NCBI RefSeq assembly: GCF_032193805.1
Contig: NZ_JAVBIK010000001.1
Location: forward strand, 3,307,001 to 3,371,000
Direction: 5' to 3'
Origin: Rhodoferax potami
GTDB taxonomy: Bacteria > Pseudomonadota > Gammaproteobacteria > Burkholderiales > Burkholderiaceae_C
DNA length: 64,000 nucleotides
Below, one piece after another: positions 51,790 through 61,046 of this stretch (positions are counted from its first letter, which is position 1; each line of letters begins with the position of its first letter). The translations under genes were made by a program, and so were the position numbers. The notes beneath the pieces are model-generated. The model had not been told where the DNA came from. It worked only from the letters and a program-made list of their open reading frames with translations, and searched no databases.

Positions 51790-53745
51790 ATGAAGCCATC
51801 TATCACCGTAATGTTACTGACATTGGTATCTCCTTGGGTTGCTGCAGAGCAAACCGGGCCCGTGGCGGTGTCCGAACGTGATTTCATGAGTGATATTCCG
51901 GTCGTTTTATCGGTCTCTCGCCTCGCACAGCCGGTGGACGAAGCGCCCGGCGCGGTGACTATCTTGGACCGCCACTTCATCCGTATTTCGGGTGCGCGCG
52001 ACATTACGGATTTGCTGCGCCTCGTTCCCGGTTTCCAGACGACCACATCGTTTGAAACGGATGCGCCCATGGCCAGCTACCACGGTCGCAATGACGACTG
52101 GGCCAACCGGATTCAGGTATTGGTCGACGGCCGTTCGGTGTATTCGGGTCACCTGCAAGGCTCGGCCGGTCTGGGCTTACAGGCATTGGCCATGGACGAT
52201 ATCGAGCGGATTGAGATACTGCGGGGTTCTAATTCGGCCGCTTACGGTGCGCGCGCGTTTTTAGGCGTGATCAACATTATTTCCCGCGATGTTCGCGAAA
52301 CCGCAGGTTCCCGGGCGAGGCTGAGTGCCGGGGATGGCGGTGTGGCAGACGCATTTGTTAGCACTGGTTGGGGCGATTCAGACCATGCCTATCGGGTGTC
52401 CGCGGACACGCGGGGTGACATGGGCTTGCGTTCGGCCTACGGGGTCAACCGAGTTTCACGGGTGAATGTCACTGGTGCGCTGGCCCTCGAAAGCGGTTTG
52501 GAGTTGGAGTTACGAGCAGGCAGTGCGGGGATAGATGCCGGACGCGGAAATGCGGATTCACCTGGCAACGCAGAGCGCAGTCGATTTATCGGGGCGCAAT
52601 TTGTGCAAGCTGATTGGCACAAAATTTTGACACCCGAGCAGGATTTGAAAGTTTCGCTCTCCCATACCGAAAACACCCACAGGGATGTTTTTCCTTATCT
52701 CAGCAACAACGCGGGCACCAATTACTTCGGGATTCCGGTGGACTTTAGTGGCTACGAAGTAAACCAAGCGGTCTCCCTTCAACACACCACCGTATTGAAT
52801 CCCCAATGGAGATCGGTGTGGGGGGCTGAGCTCCGCAAAGAAGTTTTGACATCCCCGTCGACCTTTGATGGTAGGGGTAGCGTCTCTACAGACTTCCAAC
52901 GCCTGTTTGGGAACTTGGAGTGGAAGCCCTTGCCTGCCTGGATACTCAATAGCGGGGTCATGTTGGAGCAAAGCGAACTCGGCGGGAAAACCGTGTCTCC
53001 GCGCTTGATGCTGAACTGGCATGTATCTCAAGGGCATACCTTGAGGGCTGGCGTGTCCACTGCATTCCGGCCCCCCAGTGCTTTCGAGAAATATGCTGCC
53101 GTTCGGTACTATGACCAGAGCGGGAAAAACCCGATCACTACCGTGTTGAGCAGCGGCAATGTGGGGCCTGAGAAAATTGAGAGTCGTGAACTCGGATACA
53201 ACCTGGCACTGCCTGCGCGCGGTTTGTCTGGAGACGTGAGGATTTTTGATGAGCGGATTACCGACGGTATAGAGCGGCCAAGGCGGATAGATCAACCGAG
53301 TGACTTCGTAAGTCCCAACGACCATCTGAATATCCAAAACTATCGCATCCAAGGGTTGGAGCACCAGCTTCAATGGAAGCCATCGGCCCCCTCCCTCCTG
53401 ATGGTGACTCAGACCTGGACCCATATTTCCGGGGTAGAGCAGCTGCGGGTCCTTAAGGGTGCCGCACGGTACGCCATGTCACTGATTGGTAGTTATGCCC
53501 TGAATAGCGGCTACATGGTCTCACTGATGCATGCCCAGTCAGAGGATATCGCGCTGATGTCCTCTAACGATGGGGTCTACAACATCGTCCGTACCGATGC
53601 GCGTATTGCGAAATCCTTTCGCTTGTCCGGCCGCAAGGCCGAACTTTCGTTGGTGATCCAAAACCTAGATCAGCCGGTTCGTGACGGCGATAGAAAGTTC
53701 TTTTTCGATCGTCGCGCGTTCGTAACCTTGAAAGCCGAGCTCTGA
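51790..53745 (+). CDS. TonB-dependent outer membrane receptor
   Basis: A 651-residue outer membrane protein. It has a signal peptide ([21 protein letters not shown]), a plug domain (about residues 45-165: [49 protein letters not shown] with the typical VINII end) and a 22-strand barrel. The plug resembles the colicin I/BtuB-type group. The last residue is Leu rather than the usual Phe or Trp. The ligand is not evident; no cobalamin riboswitch fits in the 88-base leader. It is followed four bases later by a periplasmic binding protein gene and a sensor kinase gene, so it may be part of a sensing unit. Confidence 0.92.
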   Translation: MKPSITVMLLTLVSPWVAAEQTGPVAVSERDFMSDIPVVLSVSRLAQPVDEAPGAVTILDRHFIRISGARDITDLLRLVPGFQTTTSFETDAPMASYHGRNDDWANRIQVLVDGRSVYSGHLQGSAGLGLQALAMDDIERIEILRGSNSAAYGARAFLGVINIISRDVRETAGSRARLSAGDGGVADAFVSTGWGDSDHAYRVSADTRGDMGLRSAYGVNRVSRVNVTGALALESGLELELRAGSAGIDAGRGNADSPGNAERSRFIGAQFVQADWHKILTPEQDLKVSLSHTENTHRDVFPYLSNNAGTNYFGIPVDFSGYEVNQAVSLQHTTVLNPQWRSVWGAELRKEVLTSPSTFDGRGSVSTDFQRLFGNLEWKPLPAWILNSGVMLEQSELGGKTVSPRLMLNWHVSQGHTLRAGVSTAFRPPSAFEKYAAVRYYDQSGKNPITTVLSSGNVGPEKIESRELGYNLALPARGLSGDVRIFDERITDGIERPRRIDQPSDFVSPNDHLNIQNYRIQGLEHQLQWKPSAPSLLMVTQTWTHISGVEQLRVLKGAARYAMSLIGSYALNSGYMVSLMHAQSEDIALMSSNDGVYNIVRTDARIAKSFRLSGRKAELSLVIQNLDQPVRDGDRKFFFDRRAFVTLKAEL

Positions 53746-53749
53746 ACAA

Positions 53750-54688
53750 ATGGGTTTGCGCGCTATTCACTTCATCGTTGGCTGGGTTCTTTCGATCAGT
53801 GTGTTCGCGCAGGTGCAAGCGGCTGATTTGGTCATCGTCAGCAGTGAAAAGACGGCAGGCCACGTAGAAACTGCCCAAACTATTGCGCTTGAATTTACGC
53901 GCGCTTACCCTGAGCGCGCCCAGCCGTCGATTTCGTACCTTAGCGATAGCCGCCTGCAAGAAGCTGAGCTCCTTCAAGGTGCGCGTGTCGTCATGACGTT
54001 GGGCAGTGATGCATTGGCCAGCGTTTTGGCGCTCGATGTGCGGATTCCGGTGGTTGCCTCGCTGATTCCGCGCGCTGGCATGGAGCGTATCTTGCGGGAG
54101 GCACCCTCCAAATCGCAAGCCTCTGTCAGCGCGGTGTACCTGGATCAGCCTTTCAGTCGTCAAGTCGAGTTGATGCGTCTTGCGCTCCCCAATACAAGAA
54201 GGGTGGGCGTTCTCTTCGGTTCGGAGTCCAGTCAACAGAGCCCGACACTACAGTCGGCTCTGCAATCAAAGGGCATGGAGTTGGTCAGTGGCTATATTGG
54301 TGGCTCAGGGACCCTGTTTTCCGCTTTGAAGGCGGTTTTGGACGATACCGATGTGCTGTTGGCAGTTCCTGACTCCAAGGTTTACAACGGATCCACTATT
54401 TCTAATGTGCTACTGGCGACCTATAGGGCTCGTGTGCCGGTCATCGCCTTTTCACCGGCCTATGTGCGGGCTGGGGCACTCATGTCTTTGCACAGCACGC
54501 CGCGGCAAATTGGTATTCAAGCTTTTGCAATTGCTAAAACACATTTGACGGGTAACACGGGGATTTCGCTGCAATACCCGACGGATTTCACCGTTGTATT
54601 GAATGAGCAAGTCGCCCGTTCGCTGGACCTGGTGCTGGACGAGCGCTCCTTGACAGAGCGGCTCAAGCGTTCGGAGCGTCGCCCATGA
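53750..54688 (+). CDS. Periplasmic ABC-type substrate-binding protein (TrpX/ABC_sub_bind-like)
   Basis: A 312-residue exported protein with a signal peptide (about residues 1-24, cleaved near VQAAD). The mature part follows the PF04392-like periplasmic binding fold: LVIVSSEKTAGHVETAQ, ARVVMTLGSDALASVLAL, RRVGVLFGSESSQQSPTLQ, and VPVIAFSPAYVRAGALMS. No permease or ATPase gene is present. It sits between a TonB receptor and a hybrid kinase, with an ATGA overlap to the kinase, so it may deliver a ligand-bound signal rather than transport. Confidence 0.85.
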   Translation: MGLRAIHFIVGWVLSISVFAQVQAADLVIVSSEKTAGHVETAQTIALEFTRAYPERAQPSISYLSDSRLQEAELLQGARVVMTLGSDALASVLALDVRIPVVASLIPRAGMERILREAPSKSQASVSAVYLDQPFSRQVELMRLALPNTRRVGVLFGSESSQQSPTLQSALQSKGMELVSGYIGGSGTLFSALKAVLDDTDVLLAVPDSKVYNGSTISNVLLATYRARVPVIAFSPAYVRAGALMSLHSTPRQIGIQAFAIAKTHLTGNTGISLQYPTDFTVVLNEQVARSLDLVLDERSLTERLKRSERRP

Positions 54689-56643
54689 GATTCCGGGGGA
54701 TTCGCTTTCGCATGTTGCTGGCGGCCATTACGCCGGTGTTTTTGGTAGTGCTGGCCTTGATGGCCGTTTTCTGGACGACCCGTGTTTCTGATCTGGATTC
54801 GGCGCACACCACGCGTGCGCGATTGATCGTTCAGCAACTGGCGCGGGCCAGTGAGTATGGTTTGTTCTCCGGGAATGCTGCGAGTCTGCAAGCCATCGCG
54901 AACGGTCTGAAAACCGAGCCGGATGTCCGCTCGATTGCTATTTTCAATGGCAACGGGCAGGTTTTGGCGAAGGCAGGTGAAACCCGTTATGCAGAGCTGC
55001 CCGAGGCTATGGGGGCTAATTACATTGCGCGCCAGAAGCGGCTCGGGGTCGATGTGTTCTGGGAGCGGGTGTGGCCGAGCAATGTCGCGTTGGATGACTT
55101 TTATTCCGGGCCGACGCAAGGGTTGAACAGCAACGTTTTGGGATACGTGGTGCTGGAGGTGTCACGGGATCGACTGGATCAAAGCGGCCAAGAGACTTTG
55201 CTGGTCGCACTCGGTATCGGGCTGGTGGGGCTGATGCTGGGCGGCTGGTTGGCCTCCCGACTTGGGGAGGGGGTGATCGGACCCGTGATGCGTGTGTCGC
55301 GCGCGATTGAGCGCATCGGCGAGGGTGATTTGAATCCGAGCTCTGAGGCTCTGCCTTCAGACCCTTTGTTCGATTTGCAGACCCGTCTCAATCAAATGGC
55401 CCAGCGTTTGGCTTGGGGGCGCGAGGAGTTGGAATACCGGGTGGAGGTCGCGACCCGCGAGTTGCGCCTCAAGAAAGAAGAAGCGGAAAGCGCCACCCTG
55501 GCTAAATCGCGCTTTTTGGCCGCAGCAAGCCACGACCTGCGCCAACCCACGCACGCATTGGGTATGTTTGTCGCCCGCTTGGGGCAGTTGCCCTTGGATG
55601 TATCTGCCCGCCAAGTCGTGGACAGCCTAGAAGCGTCGGTGTCTTCCATGCAGGATTTGTTGGATGGGTTGCTGGATGTCTCCCGCTTGGACGCAGGGGC
55701 TGTTCAGGTGCACCGTACCGATGCGCCTTTGGACAAGCTTTTTCAGGCAGTGCACAAGGCTTTGATTCCTTTGGCCAGCAGCAAAGGGCTGCGCTTGCGC
55801 ATCCGGCCCACGCAGGAGTGGTTTCTCAGTGACCCCGTTCTTTTGCAGCGTGTGGTGATGAACCTCGCCAACAATGCGGTGCGTTACACCGAGCAAGGTA
55901 CTGTGTTGGTGGCATGCCGTGTGATCGATGGCGGTAGCAATTTGCGGATCGATGTAGCAGACAGCGGTATCGGTATTTCGCCTGAGCACCAGCAAGAAAT
56001 CTTCCGGGAGTTTTACCAAGTCGGAAATAGCGGCCGCGACCGTACACAGGGCTTGGGCCTCGGCCTCAATATTGTGGAGCGTACCGTCAAGCTACTGGGC
56101 CATAGCATCAGCCTGCGCTCTGATTTGGGCTGCGGTACCCGGTTCTCTATTGTGTTGCCTAGGGCTTTGCCGCAAGAGTTCTCAGCTCCCGCGCCACTGA
56201 CGCTTTCTGCCCAAGGCGGTGAGCTCGAGGGGATGCGGATCCTGATAGTTGAGGACGATGGCTTCGCACTGGAGGCGCTGCAGAGCTTGCTGCAATCCTG
56301 GGGCTGCGTGGTCAATGCGGCTGCCAACGTTCAGCAGGCATTGGATTTTGTAAACGCCTACCCGGCGCCTGACTTGGTGTTGTCGGATTTCCGCTTGGGC
56401 GAAGATCGCAACGGGATGGACGTTATCGATATGGTCCGCGCACATTCGCGCAGGCCGATTGCCGCTTGCCTCATGAGTGGCGATACCGACGCCAATTTGT
56501 TGCATGCAGCCAAAGCCCGTAACTTGACTCTATTGCACAAGCCCGTGCGGCCGGCCAAGCTTCGCAGCTTGATGCGTCGTTTGGCGATTAGCAATGCCTC
56601 GGACGCCGAGGCCAGCACTCAAGAGCTGGTGGCAGGGCGGTAG
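54685..56643 (+). CDS. Hybrid sensor histidine kinase/response regulator
   Basis: A 652-residue membrane kinase. Membrane helices lie at about 10-30 and 171-190 around a periplasmic domain; a HAMP domain (about 190-245) and a coiled coil follow. The phosphorylated His283 is in AAASHDLRQPTHALGMF, the HDLRQP type of NahK and ErcS'. ATPase boxes are NLANNAVRYTEQG, DSGIGISPEH and GLGLGLNIVERTV. A receiver domain with phosphoacceptor Asp568 in LVLSDFRLGED ends the protein. It overlaps the binding protein gene by four bases and the convergent response regulator gene by 25 bases. Confidence 0.93.
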   Translation: MRFRGIRFRMLLAAITPVFLVVLALMAVFWTTRVSDLDSAHTTRARLIVQQLARASEYGLFSGNAASLQAIANGLKTEPDVRSIAIFNGNGQVLAKAGETRYAELPEAMGANYIARQKRLGVDVFWERVWPSNVALDDFYSGPTQGLNSNVLGYVVLEVSRDRLDQSGQETLLVALGIGLVGLMLGGWLASRLGEGVIGPVMRVSRAIERIGEGDLNPSSEALPSDPLFDLQTRLNQMAQRLAWGREELEYRVEVATRELRLKKEEAESATLAKSRFLAAASHDLRQPTHALGMFVARLGQLPLDVSARQVVDSLEASVSSMQDLLDGLLDVSRLDAGAVQVHRTDAPLDKLFQAVHKALIPLASSKGLRLRIRPTQEWFLSDPVLLQRVVMNLANNAVRYTEQGTVLVACRVIDGGSNLRIDVADSGIGISPEHQQEIFREFYQVGNSGRDRTQGLGLGLNIVERTVKLLGHSISLRSDLGCGTRFSIVLPRALPQEFSAPAPLTLSAQGGELEGMRILIVEDDGFALEALQSLLQSWGCVVNAAANVQQALDFVNAYPAPDLVLSDFRLGEDRNGMDVIDMVRAHSRRPIAACLMSGDTDANLLHAAKARNLTLLHKPVRPAKLRSLMRRLAISNASDAEASTQELVAGR

Positions 56644-57257
56644 CCGCTACGAGCCGCTGCAACGACAGCTTGCGTCCGGTTTTGCACATCAAAATAGCGC
56701 AAGATGGCCGCCACGTGGGTTTTGACGGTTTCGTCGGACACGTTCAAGCTTGTTCCGATTTCTTTGTTGGAGCGGCCATCCAATAGCTCGCGCAACACCA
56801 GCTCTTGACGTTGCGTCAGGGGCGGCTTGTTGTTGAGGTCTTCCTGCAGCCCCGCCGCTGGAGGTGCGTCCAATTCTCGTGGGGAGTACACATCGCCATT
56901 CAGTACCAAGCGGACGGCGTGGAGCAACTCGTCGCTCAAAGTGGATTTGGTCACGAAGCCGGAAGCACCGTTTTGTAGTACTTGCCGCATGATTTGTGTA
57001 TTCGCGGAGCCGGACAGCATCACGATCGGGAGCTCCGGGTGGCGCTTTCCAAAGATGTCGAGTGCAGCCAAGCCTGTCATGTCGGGCAGGTGATAGTCCA
57101 GCAGAACCAGGTCCAAGTCGGCATGTTCCGCAGACAACTCGAAACCGCGAGCGCAAGTACCCGCTTGGAGCACCACGGCGTCCTCGTCCAGTCCCTTCAG
57201 AACCTGATGCAGTCCTTCACGCACCAGGGCGTGGTCGTCGATCACAAGAATTTTCAC
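56619..57257 (-). CDS. LuxR/NarL-family response regulator
   Basis: A 212-residue regulator with a receiver domain (phosphoacceptor Asp54 in LVLLDYHLPDMTG, Lys in GFVTKSTLSDELL) and a GerE helix-turn-helix (LTQRQELVLRELLDGRSNKEIG, then VSDETVKTHVAAILRYFDV). It converges on the hybrid kinase gene, whose end it overlaps by 25 bases, and is the probable output of that kinase; kinases of the HDLRQP type usually pair with such regulators. Its target promoters may include the TonB receptor gene. Confidence 0.93.
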   Translation of the reverse strand: MKILVIDDHALVREGLHQVLKGLDEDAVVLQAGTCARGFELSAEHADLDLVLLDYHLPDMTGLAALDIFGKRHPELPIVMLSGSANTQIMRQVLQNGASGFVTKSTLSDELLHAVRLVLNGDVYSPRELDAPPAAGLQEDLNNKPPLTQRQELVLRELLDGRSNKEIGTSLNVSDETVKTHVAAILRYFDVQNRTQAVVAAARSGYRPATSS

Positions 57258-57369
57258 TTCAGTCTCTTCGTCGATGCTTAAATTGCTTCCCTTTACATAT
57301 TAGCGCAAGGTGGGCATCTGCCTGTCTCTTGAAGAACAGTTTTGCGCAGAGCAACACAGGTATCCAATA

Positions 57370-59424
57370 TCAACCGCCGTGTATTTTCATCATCAAAGGG
57401 ACGATCAGTAAAGCGACGATATTGATGATCTTGATCAGCGGGTTAATGGCAGGACCAGCGGTGTCTTTGTAGGGGTCGCCGACGGTGTCTCCGGTAACGG
57501 CAGCCTTGTGCGTTTCGGAGCCCTTGCCTCCGTGATGCCCGTCTTCGATGTATTTTTTGGCGTTATCCCAGGCGCCACCGCCGGTGCACATGGAAATGGC
57601 CACGAACAAGCCGGTCACGATGGTTCCCATCAGCAAGCCGCCCAAGGCTTCGGGCCCCAAAGCCAAGCCAACCACAATGGGCACGACCACCGGTAAGAGA
57701 GACGGGATCATCATCTCTTTGATAGCGGCGGTGGTGAGCATGTCGACGGCCGTGTCGTATTCGGGTTTGCCGCTGCCGTCCATGATGCCCTTGATTTCTT
57801 TGAACTGCCGGCGAACCTCGACCACCACCGAGCCTGCCGCCCGCCCGACCGCCTCCATGGCCATAGCGCCGAAAAGGTAGGGGATAAGGCCACCGATAAA
57901 CAGCCCGATTATCACCATGGGATTGCTCAGGTCAAAGCTGATGTGTTTGCCATAGGCATCCAGCTTATGGGTGTAGTCGGCAAACAGCACCAGTGCGGCC
58001 AAGCCTGCAGAGCCGATGGCGTACCCCTTGGTGACCGCTTTGGTCGTGTTGCCGACAGCGTCCAGCGGGTCTGTCACATCGCGCACGCTGGCGGGTAGCT
58101 CCGCCATTTCAGCAATACCGCCTGCGTTGTCGGTGATAGGGCCGTAGGCATCCAAGGCCACCACAATGCCGGCCATGCTGAGCATGGAAGTGGCAGCGAT
58201 GGCAACGCCATACAACCCCGCCAGTGAATAAGCGGTGTAGATCGCGATACACACAAACACCACCGGCCAAGCTGTAGAGCGCATGGACACGCCCAAGCCC
58301 GCAATGATGTTGGTGCCATGGCCGGTCGTAGAGGCCTGTGCAATGTGCTGCACCGGCGCATATTGTGTGCCGGTGTAGTACTCGGTGATCCAGACCAGCG
58401 CTGCGGTCAATACCAAGCCGACCGCACAGGCGCCAAAGAGTTTGCTGGCAGCACCGGTGCCGCCCAAGGCGTTGTCTGCAATCATCGATTGGGTCACAAA
58501 ATAAAACGCAATCAGCGACAACGTGCCGGCAACCGCCAAGCCCTTGTAGAGGGCAGGCATCACGTTTTTCATGCCCGGCGACGCTTTGACAAAGAAGCAG
58601 CCGATGATGGAAGCCACAATGGACACTGCCCCCAAAGCAAGTGGGTATAAAACAGCGTTCGCGCCCGCACTGCTTGCGAGGAGTGCTCCTAAAACCATAG
58701 TGGCGATCAGCGTGACCGCATAGGTCTCAAACAGGTCGGCGGCCATACCTGCACAGTCACCGACGTTGTCTCCCACATTGTCAGCAATCACGGCGGGGTT
58801 GCGCGGGTCGTCTTCCGGGATGCCAGCTTCCACCTTGCCTACGAGGTCGGCGCCGACGTCAGCGCCCTTGGTGAAAATTCCGCCACCAAGGCGCGCAAAA
58901 ATGGAAATCAGCGACGAGCCGAATGCGAAGCCGATCAGAGGATTGAGCTTGGCCGCAGTCACTGCACCATCCGGCACCAAAAACCAATAAAAACCGGTCA
59001 CCCCCAGCAGCCCCAGGCCCACCACCAGCATGCCGGTGATGGCGCCACCCCGGAAGGCCACTTCCAAAGCCGGGCCTATGCCACGGGTGGCTGCCTGTGC
59101 AGTGCGCACATTGGCCCGCACGGACACATTCATCCCGATAAAGCCACACGCTCCCGAGAGCACGGCACCCAACACAAAGCCGATCGCCGAAAGACTGTCC
59201 AGAAAAACACCGATGAGGATGGCCAGCGCGACGCCAACCCACGTGATGGTCTTGTATTGGCGTGCAAGGTAAGCGGCCGCGCCGGTTTGAATAGCGGCTG
59301 CAATCTCTTGCATGCGCGCATTCCCCGGGTCTTGAGAAAGAATCCAGTGTCGCGCCCAGATCCCGTAAATCACGGCAATCAGGCCAGAACCAAACGCCAG
59401 TACCAGTGCAGTGTTGCCTGTCAT
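57370..59424 (-). CDS. hppA: Membrane-bound proton-pumping pyrophosphatase
   Basis: A 684-residue integral membrane enzyme with about 16 helices that couples pyrophosphate hydrolysis to proton export. The substrate loop [20 protein letters not shown] with [19 protein letters not shown] is present, as are the C-terminal [14 protein letters not shown] and [19 protein letters not shown]. The segment [10 protein letters not shown] has Lys where potassium-dependent enzymes have Ala, so it should be of the potassium-independent, proton-pumping class. The ATG at 59424 has AAGGAGTG upstream. It is divergent from the soluble pyrophosphatase gene. Confidence 0.97.
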   Translation of the reverse strand: MTGNTALVLAFGSGLIAVIYGIWARHWILSQDPGNARMQEIAAAIQTGAAAYLARQYKTITWVGVALAILIGVFLDSLSAIGFVLGAVLSGACGFIGMNVSVRANVRTAQAATRGIGPALEVAFRGGAITGMLVVGLGLLGVTGFYWFLVPDGAVTAAKLNPLIGFAFGSSLISIFARLGGGIFTKGADVGADLVGKVEAGIPEDDPRNPAVIADNVGDNVGDCAGMAADLFETYAVTLIATMVLGALLASSAGANAVLYPLALGAVSIVASIIGCFFVKASPGMKNVMPALYKGLAVAGTLSLIAFYFVTQSMIADNALGGTGAASKLFGACAVGLVLTAALVWITEYYTGTQYAPVQHIAQASTTGHGTNIIAGLGVSMRSTAWPVVFVCIAIYTAYSLAGLYGVAIAATSMLSMAGIVVALDAYGPITDNAGGIAEMAELPASVRDVTDPLDAVGNTTKAVTKGYAIGSAGLAALVLFADYTHKLDAYGKHISFDLSNPMVIIGLFIGGLIPYLFGAMAMEAVGRAAGSVVVEVRRQFKEIKGIMDGSGKPEYDTAVDMLTTAAIKEMMIPSLLPVVVPIVVGLALGPEALGGLLMGTIVTGLFVAISMCTGGGAWDNAKKYIEDGHHGGKGSETHKAAVTGDTVGDPYKDTAGPAINPLIKIINIVALLIVPLMMKIHGG

Positions 59425-59653
59425 GTAGAGCACTCCTTGATGGCTGAGTCGCAAAGGTGGGAGCAACGCCAGGGTTGTCCCCGCTGCGTTGCTTCCTCAT
59501 TGCGCCTGGACGGCAGGTCAAGGGGCGTTGATTGGCCAACGCAGTCAATGTAGCGCGCTTTGGGGCCGATGGGGCAAAAACGAAAGTGCCAAGTCAGTAA
59601 AATCCGTGTTAATCCACCCGTTTCCTGTTTCAACTCAAACAAAGAGAGATTGC
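59425..59653. other. Intergenic region between divergent hppA and ppa
   Basis: A 229-base region without a convincing gene. It must hold the promoters of both pyrophosphatase genes. I see the hppA ribosome site at its left end and AAAGAGAGA before ppa, but no clear sigma-70 pair, operator or repeat. Confidence 0.4.
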
Positions 59654-60184
59654 ATGTCCTTAGACAACGTGACCCCCGGTAATAAAGTCCCTGATTCGTT
59701 CAACGTGATCATCGAGATCTCGATGAACGGCGACCCGATCAAATACGAAGTGGATAAGGCCTCCGGCTGCATCTTTGTGGATCGTTTCATGAACACCGCG
59801 ATGCATTACCCCACCAACTACGGCTATGTGCCCAAGACCATCGCCGGTGACGGTGACCCGGTCGATGTGTTGGTGATCACCCCGGTTCCCTTGCCTCCAG
59901 GCGTCGTGGTGCCTTGCCGCGCTATCGGCATCTTGAAGATGGAAGACGAAGGCGGCATGGACGGCAAGGTGTTGGCCGTGCCCACCGACAAGATCCTGCC
60001 CCTGTACTCCCGCTGGCAATCGCTGGAAGATTTGAATCCGATGCGCCTGAAGGCGATCGAGCACTTCTTTGAGCACTACAAAGACTTGGACGCCGGCAAA
60101 TGGGTCAAGGTGCAAGGTTGGGGCGGCAAGGACGAGGCCCACAAAGAAATTCTGGACGGCATTGCCGCATACAACCAGCAATAA
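59654..60184 (+). CDS. ppa: Soluble inorganic pyrophosphatase, family I
   Basis: A 176-residue cytoplasmic enzyme that hydrolyses pyrophosphate to phosphate. The active site is visible in [29 protein letters not shown] and the metal-binding signature [12 protein letters not shown]; the last acidic residues are in [16 protein letters not shown]. The ATG at 59654 follows AAAGAGAGA. A perfect bidirectional terminator lies 40 bases downstream. Confidence 0.97.
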   Translation: MSLDNVTPGNKVPDSFNVIIEISMNGDPIKYEVDKASGCIFVDRFMNTAMHYPTNYGYVPKTIAGDGDPVDVLVITPVPLPPGVVVPCRAIGILKMEDEGGMDGKVLAVPTDKILPLYSRWQSLEDLNPMRLKAIEHFFEHYKDLDAGKWVKVQGWGGKDEAHKEILDGIAAYNQQ

Positions 60185-60224
60185 GCCTGTTCACCCCCGC
60201 GTAAACTGCATGGGGTGCTACTAA

Positions 60225-60266
60225 AAAAATAGCGCCCCACAGAGTGATCTGTGGGGCGCTATTTTT
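60225..60266. terminator. Bidirectional terminator between ppa and the SnoaL-like gene
   Basis: AAAAATAGCGCCCCACAGA (60225-60243) and TCTGTGGGGCGCTATTTTT (60248-60266) form a perfect 19-base stem with a GTGA loop, with A on one side and T on the other. It serves ppa on the plus strand and the converging gene on the minus strand. The flanking TGCTACTAAA resembles the start of the 57-base element, but the inner part does not. Confidence 0.93.
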
Positions 60267-60313
60267 ATGGCGTTGACCTGCACACGCGGCGCAGGGTGTC
60301 AATTACCAGGCGC

Positions 60314-60868
60314 TCAGCTGCCGCTGTATTCCAGCGAAGAGTGGTGCAGCGTGATGCGCAGTTTGCCTGCGTCGTCTCTCACGTAGCCCCAGGTCTTGTC
60401 CACGGTTGTGACTTTGCCGTCTTTACCGGTGAAGCTCACCTTGCCCATGCTGGTTGCGCTGTTGCCAGTGATGAAAATGCCGGCATTGGAGATTTCACAC
60501 TGGGTCCAGCCTTTGAGGGCAAAGCCGTTGTCTTTGGGGTATGCAGCGTCCCCGCCAACAAAATAGGCCAATGCGCCAGCCCGGGTTGTGCGGAAGGTTT
60601 GCGGATTGACCGTCAAGGTGGGTTTGAACAGCACGGCGCCCATTTGGTAGCCGTAGGCGGAGTCGATCACTTTTTCAGCCAGCGCTTTGGCGGCGGGTTG
60701 GCCGCTGGTGGCGTGTGTCTTGCTGATGTCGACCAAGGCCTTGCACCACGCCTGCTGTGCGGCATGTACTTCGGTGGGACTGATGGTCTGGTTCACGATG
60801 GCGATTTGTGCCTGGGCTGTGCCGGCCAACATCAGGGCGCTGATACCTGTCAAAAGCATGGTTTTCAT
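60314..60868 (-). CDS. Secreted SnoaL-like (NTF2 fold) protein of unknown function
   Basis: A 184-residue protein with a clear signal peptide (MKTMLLTGISALMLAGTAQA, cleaved before QIA). The mature part looks like a SnoaL/NTF2 cone: HAAQQAWCKALVDISKTHA, YFVGGDAAYPKDNGFALKG, MGKVSFTGKDGKVTTVDKTW and LRITLHHSSLEYSG. Relatives in Comamonadaceae have been mislabelled as phosphoribosyl-AMP cyclohydrolase; none of the HisI motifs is present. It is divergent from a two-component system gene pair, whose repeated operator-like sites lie between them, so it may be a target of that system. Confidence 0.75.
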   Translation of the reverse strand: MKTMLLTGISALMLAGTAQAQIAIVNQTISPTEVHAAQQAWCKALVDISKTHATSGQPAAKALAEKVIDSAYGYQMGAVLFKPTLTVNPQTFRTTRAGALAYFVGGDAAYPKDNGFALKGWTQCEISNAGIFITGNSATSMGKVSFTGKDGKVTTVDKTWGYVRDDAGKLRITLHHSSLEYSGS

Positions 60869-60960
60869 TAAGCAACTCCGGTTATGTTCAGAAAGTGGTG
60901 CATGTTGCAGCGCCTTACGCTGCCACGGAGTGATTGGAGCCCTACCACTTGAAACCGGTC

Positions 60961-61008
60961 TGACGGTCAGATGAGCAATCGCTGACGCTCAGATGAACGC
61001 CAGATGAA
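60961..61008. promoter_or_regulatory. Phased direct repeats upstream of the two-component operon
   Basis: CAGATGA occurs at 60968, 60990 and 61001, that is at steps of 22 and 11 bases, and the longer unit TGACGnTCAGATGAnC occurs twice at a 22-base step. OmpR-type regulators bind direct repeats in such helical phase. The site is 40 bases before the kinase gene and about 95 bases before the divergent secreted protein gene, so it could control both. Confidence 0.55.
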
Positions 61009-61046
61009 CACCACCTCACATCCGCGCCATCGCTGACAATTCCGTC

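Noticed and set aside
51702-52070. Extended N-terminus of MoaA
   Set aside because: It would overlap the signal peptide and plug of the divergent TonB receptor; MoaA proteins do not have such an extension.
60216-60272. Eighth copy of the 57-base element
   Set aside because: The first ten bases fit, but the rest is a perfect 19-base terminator stem unlike the other copies.
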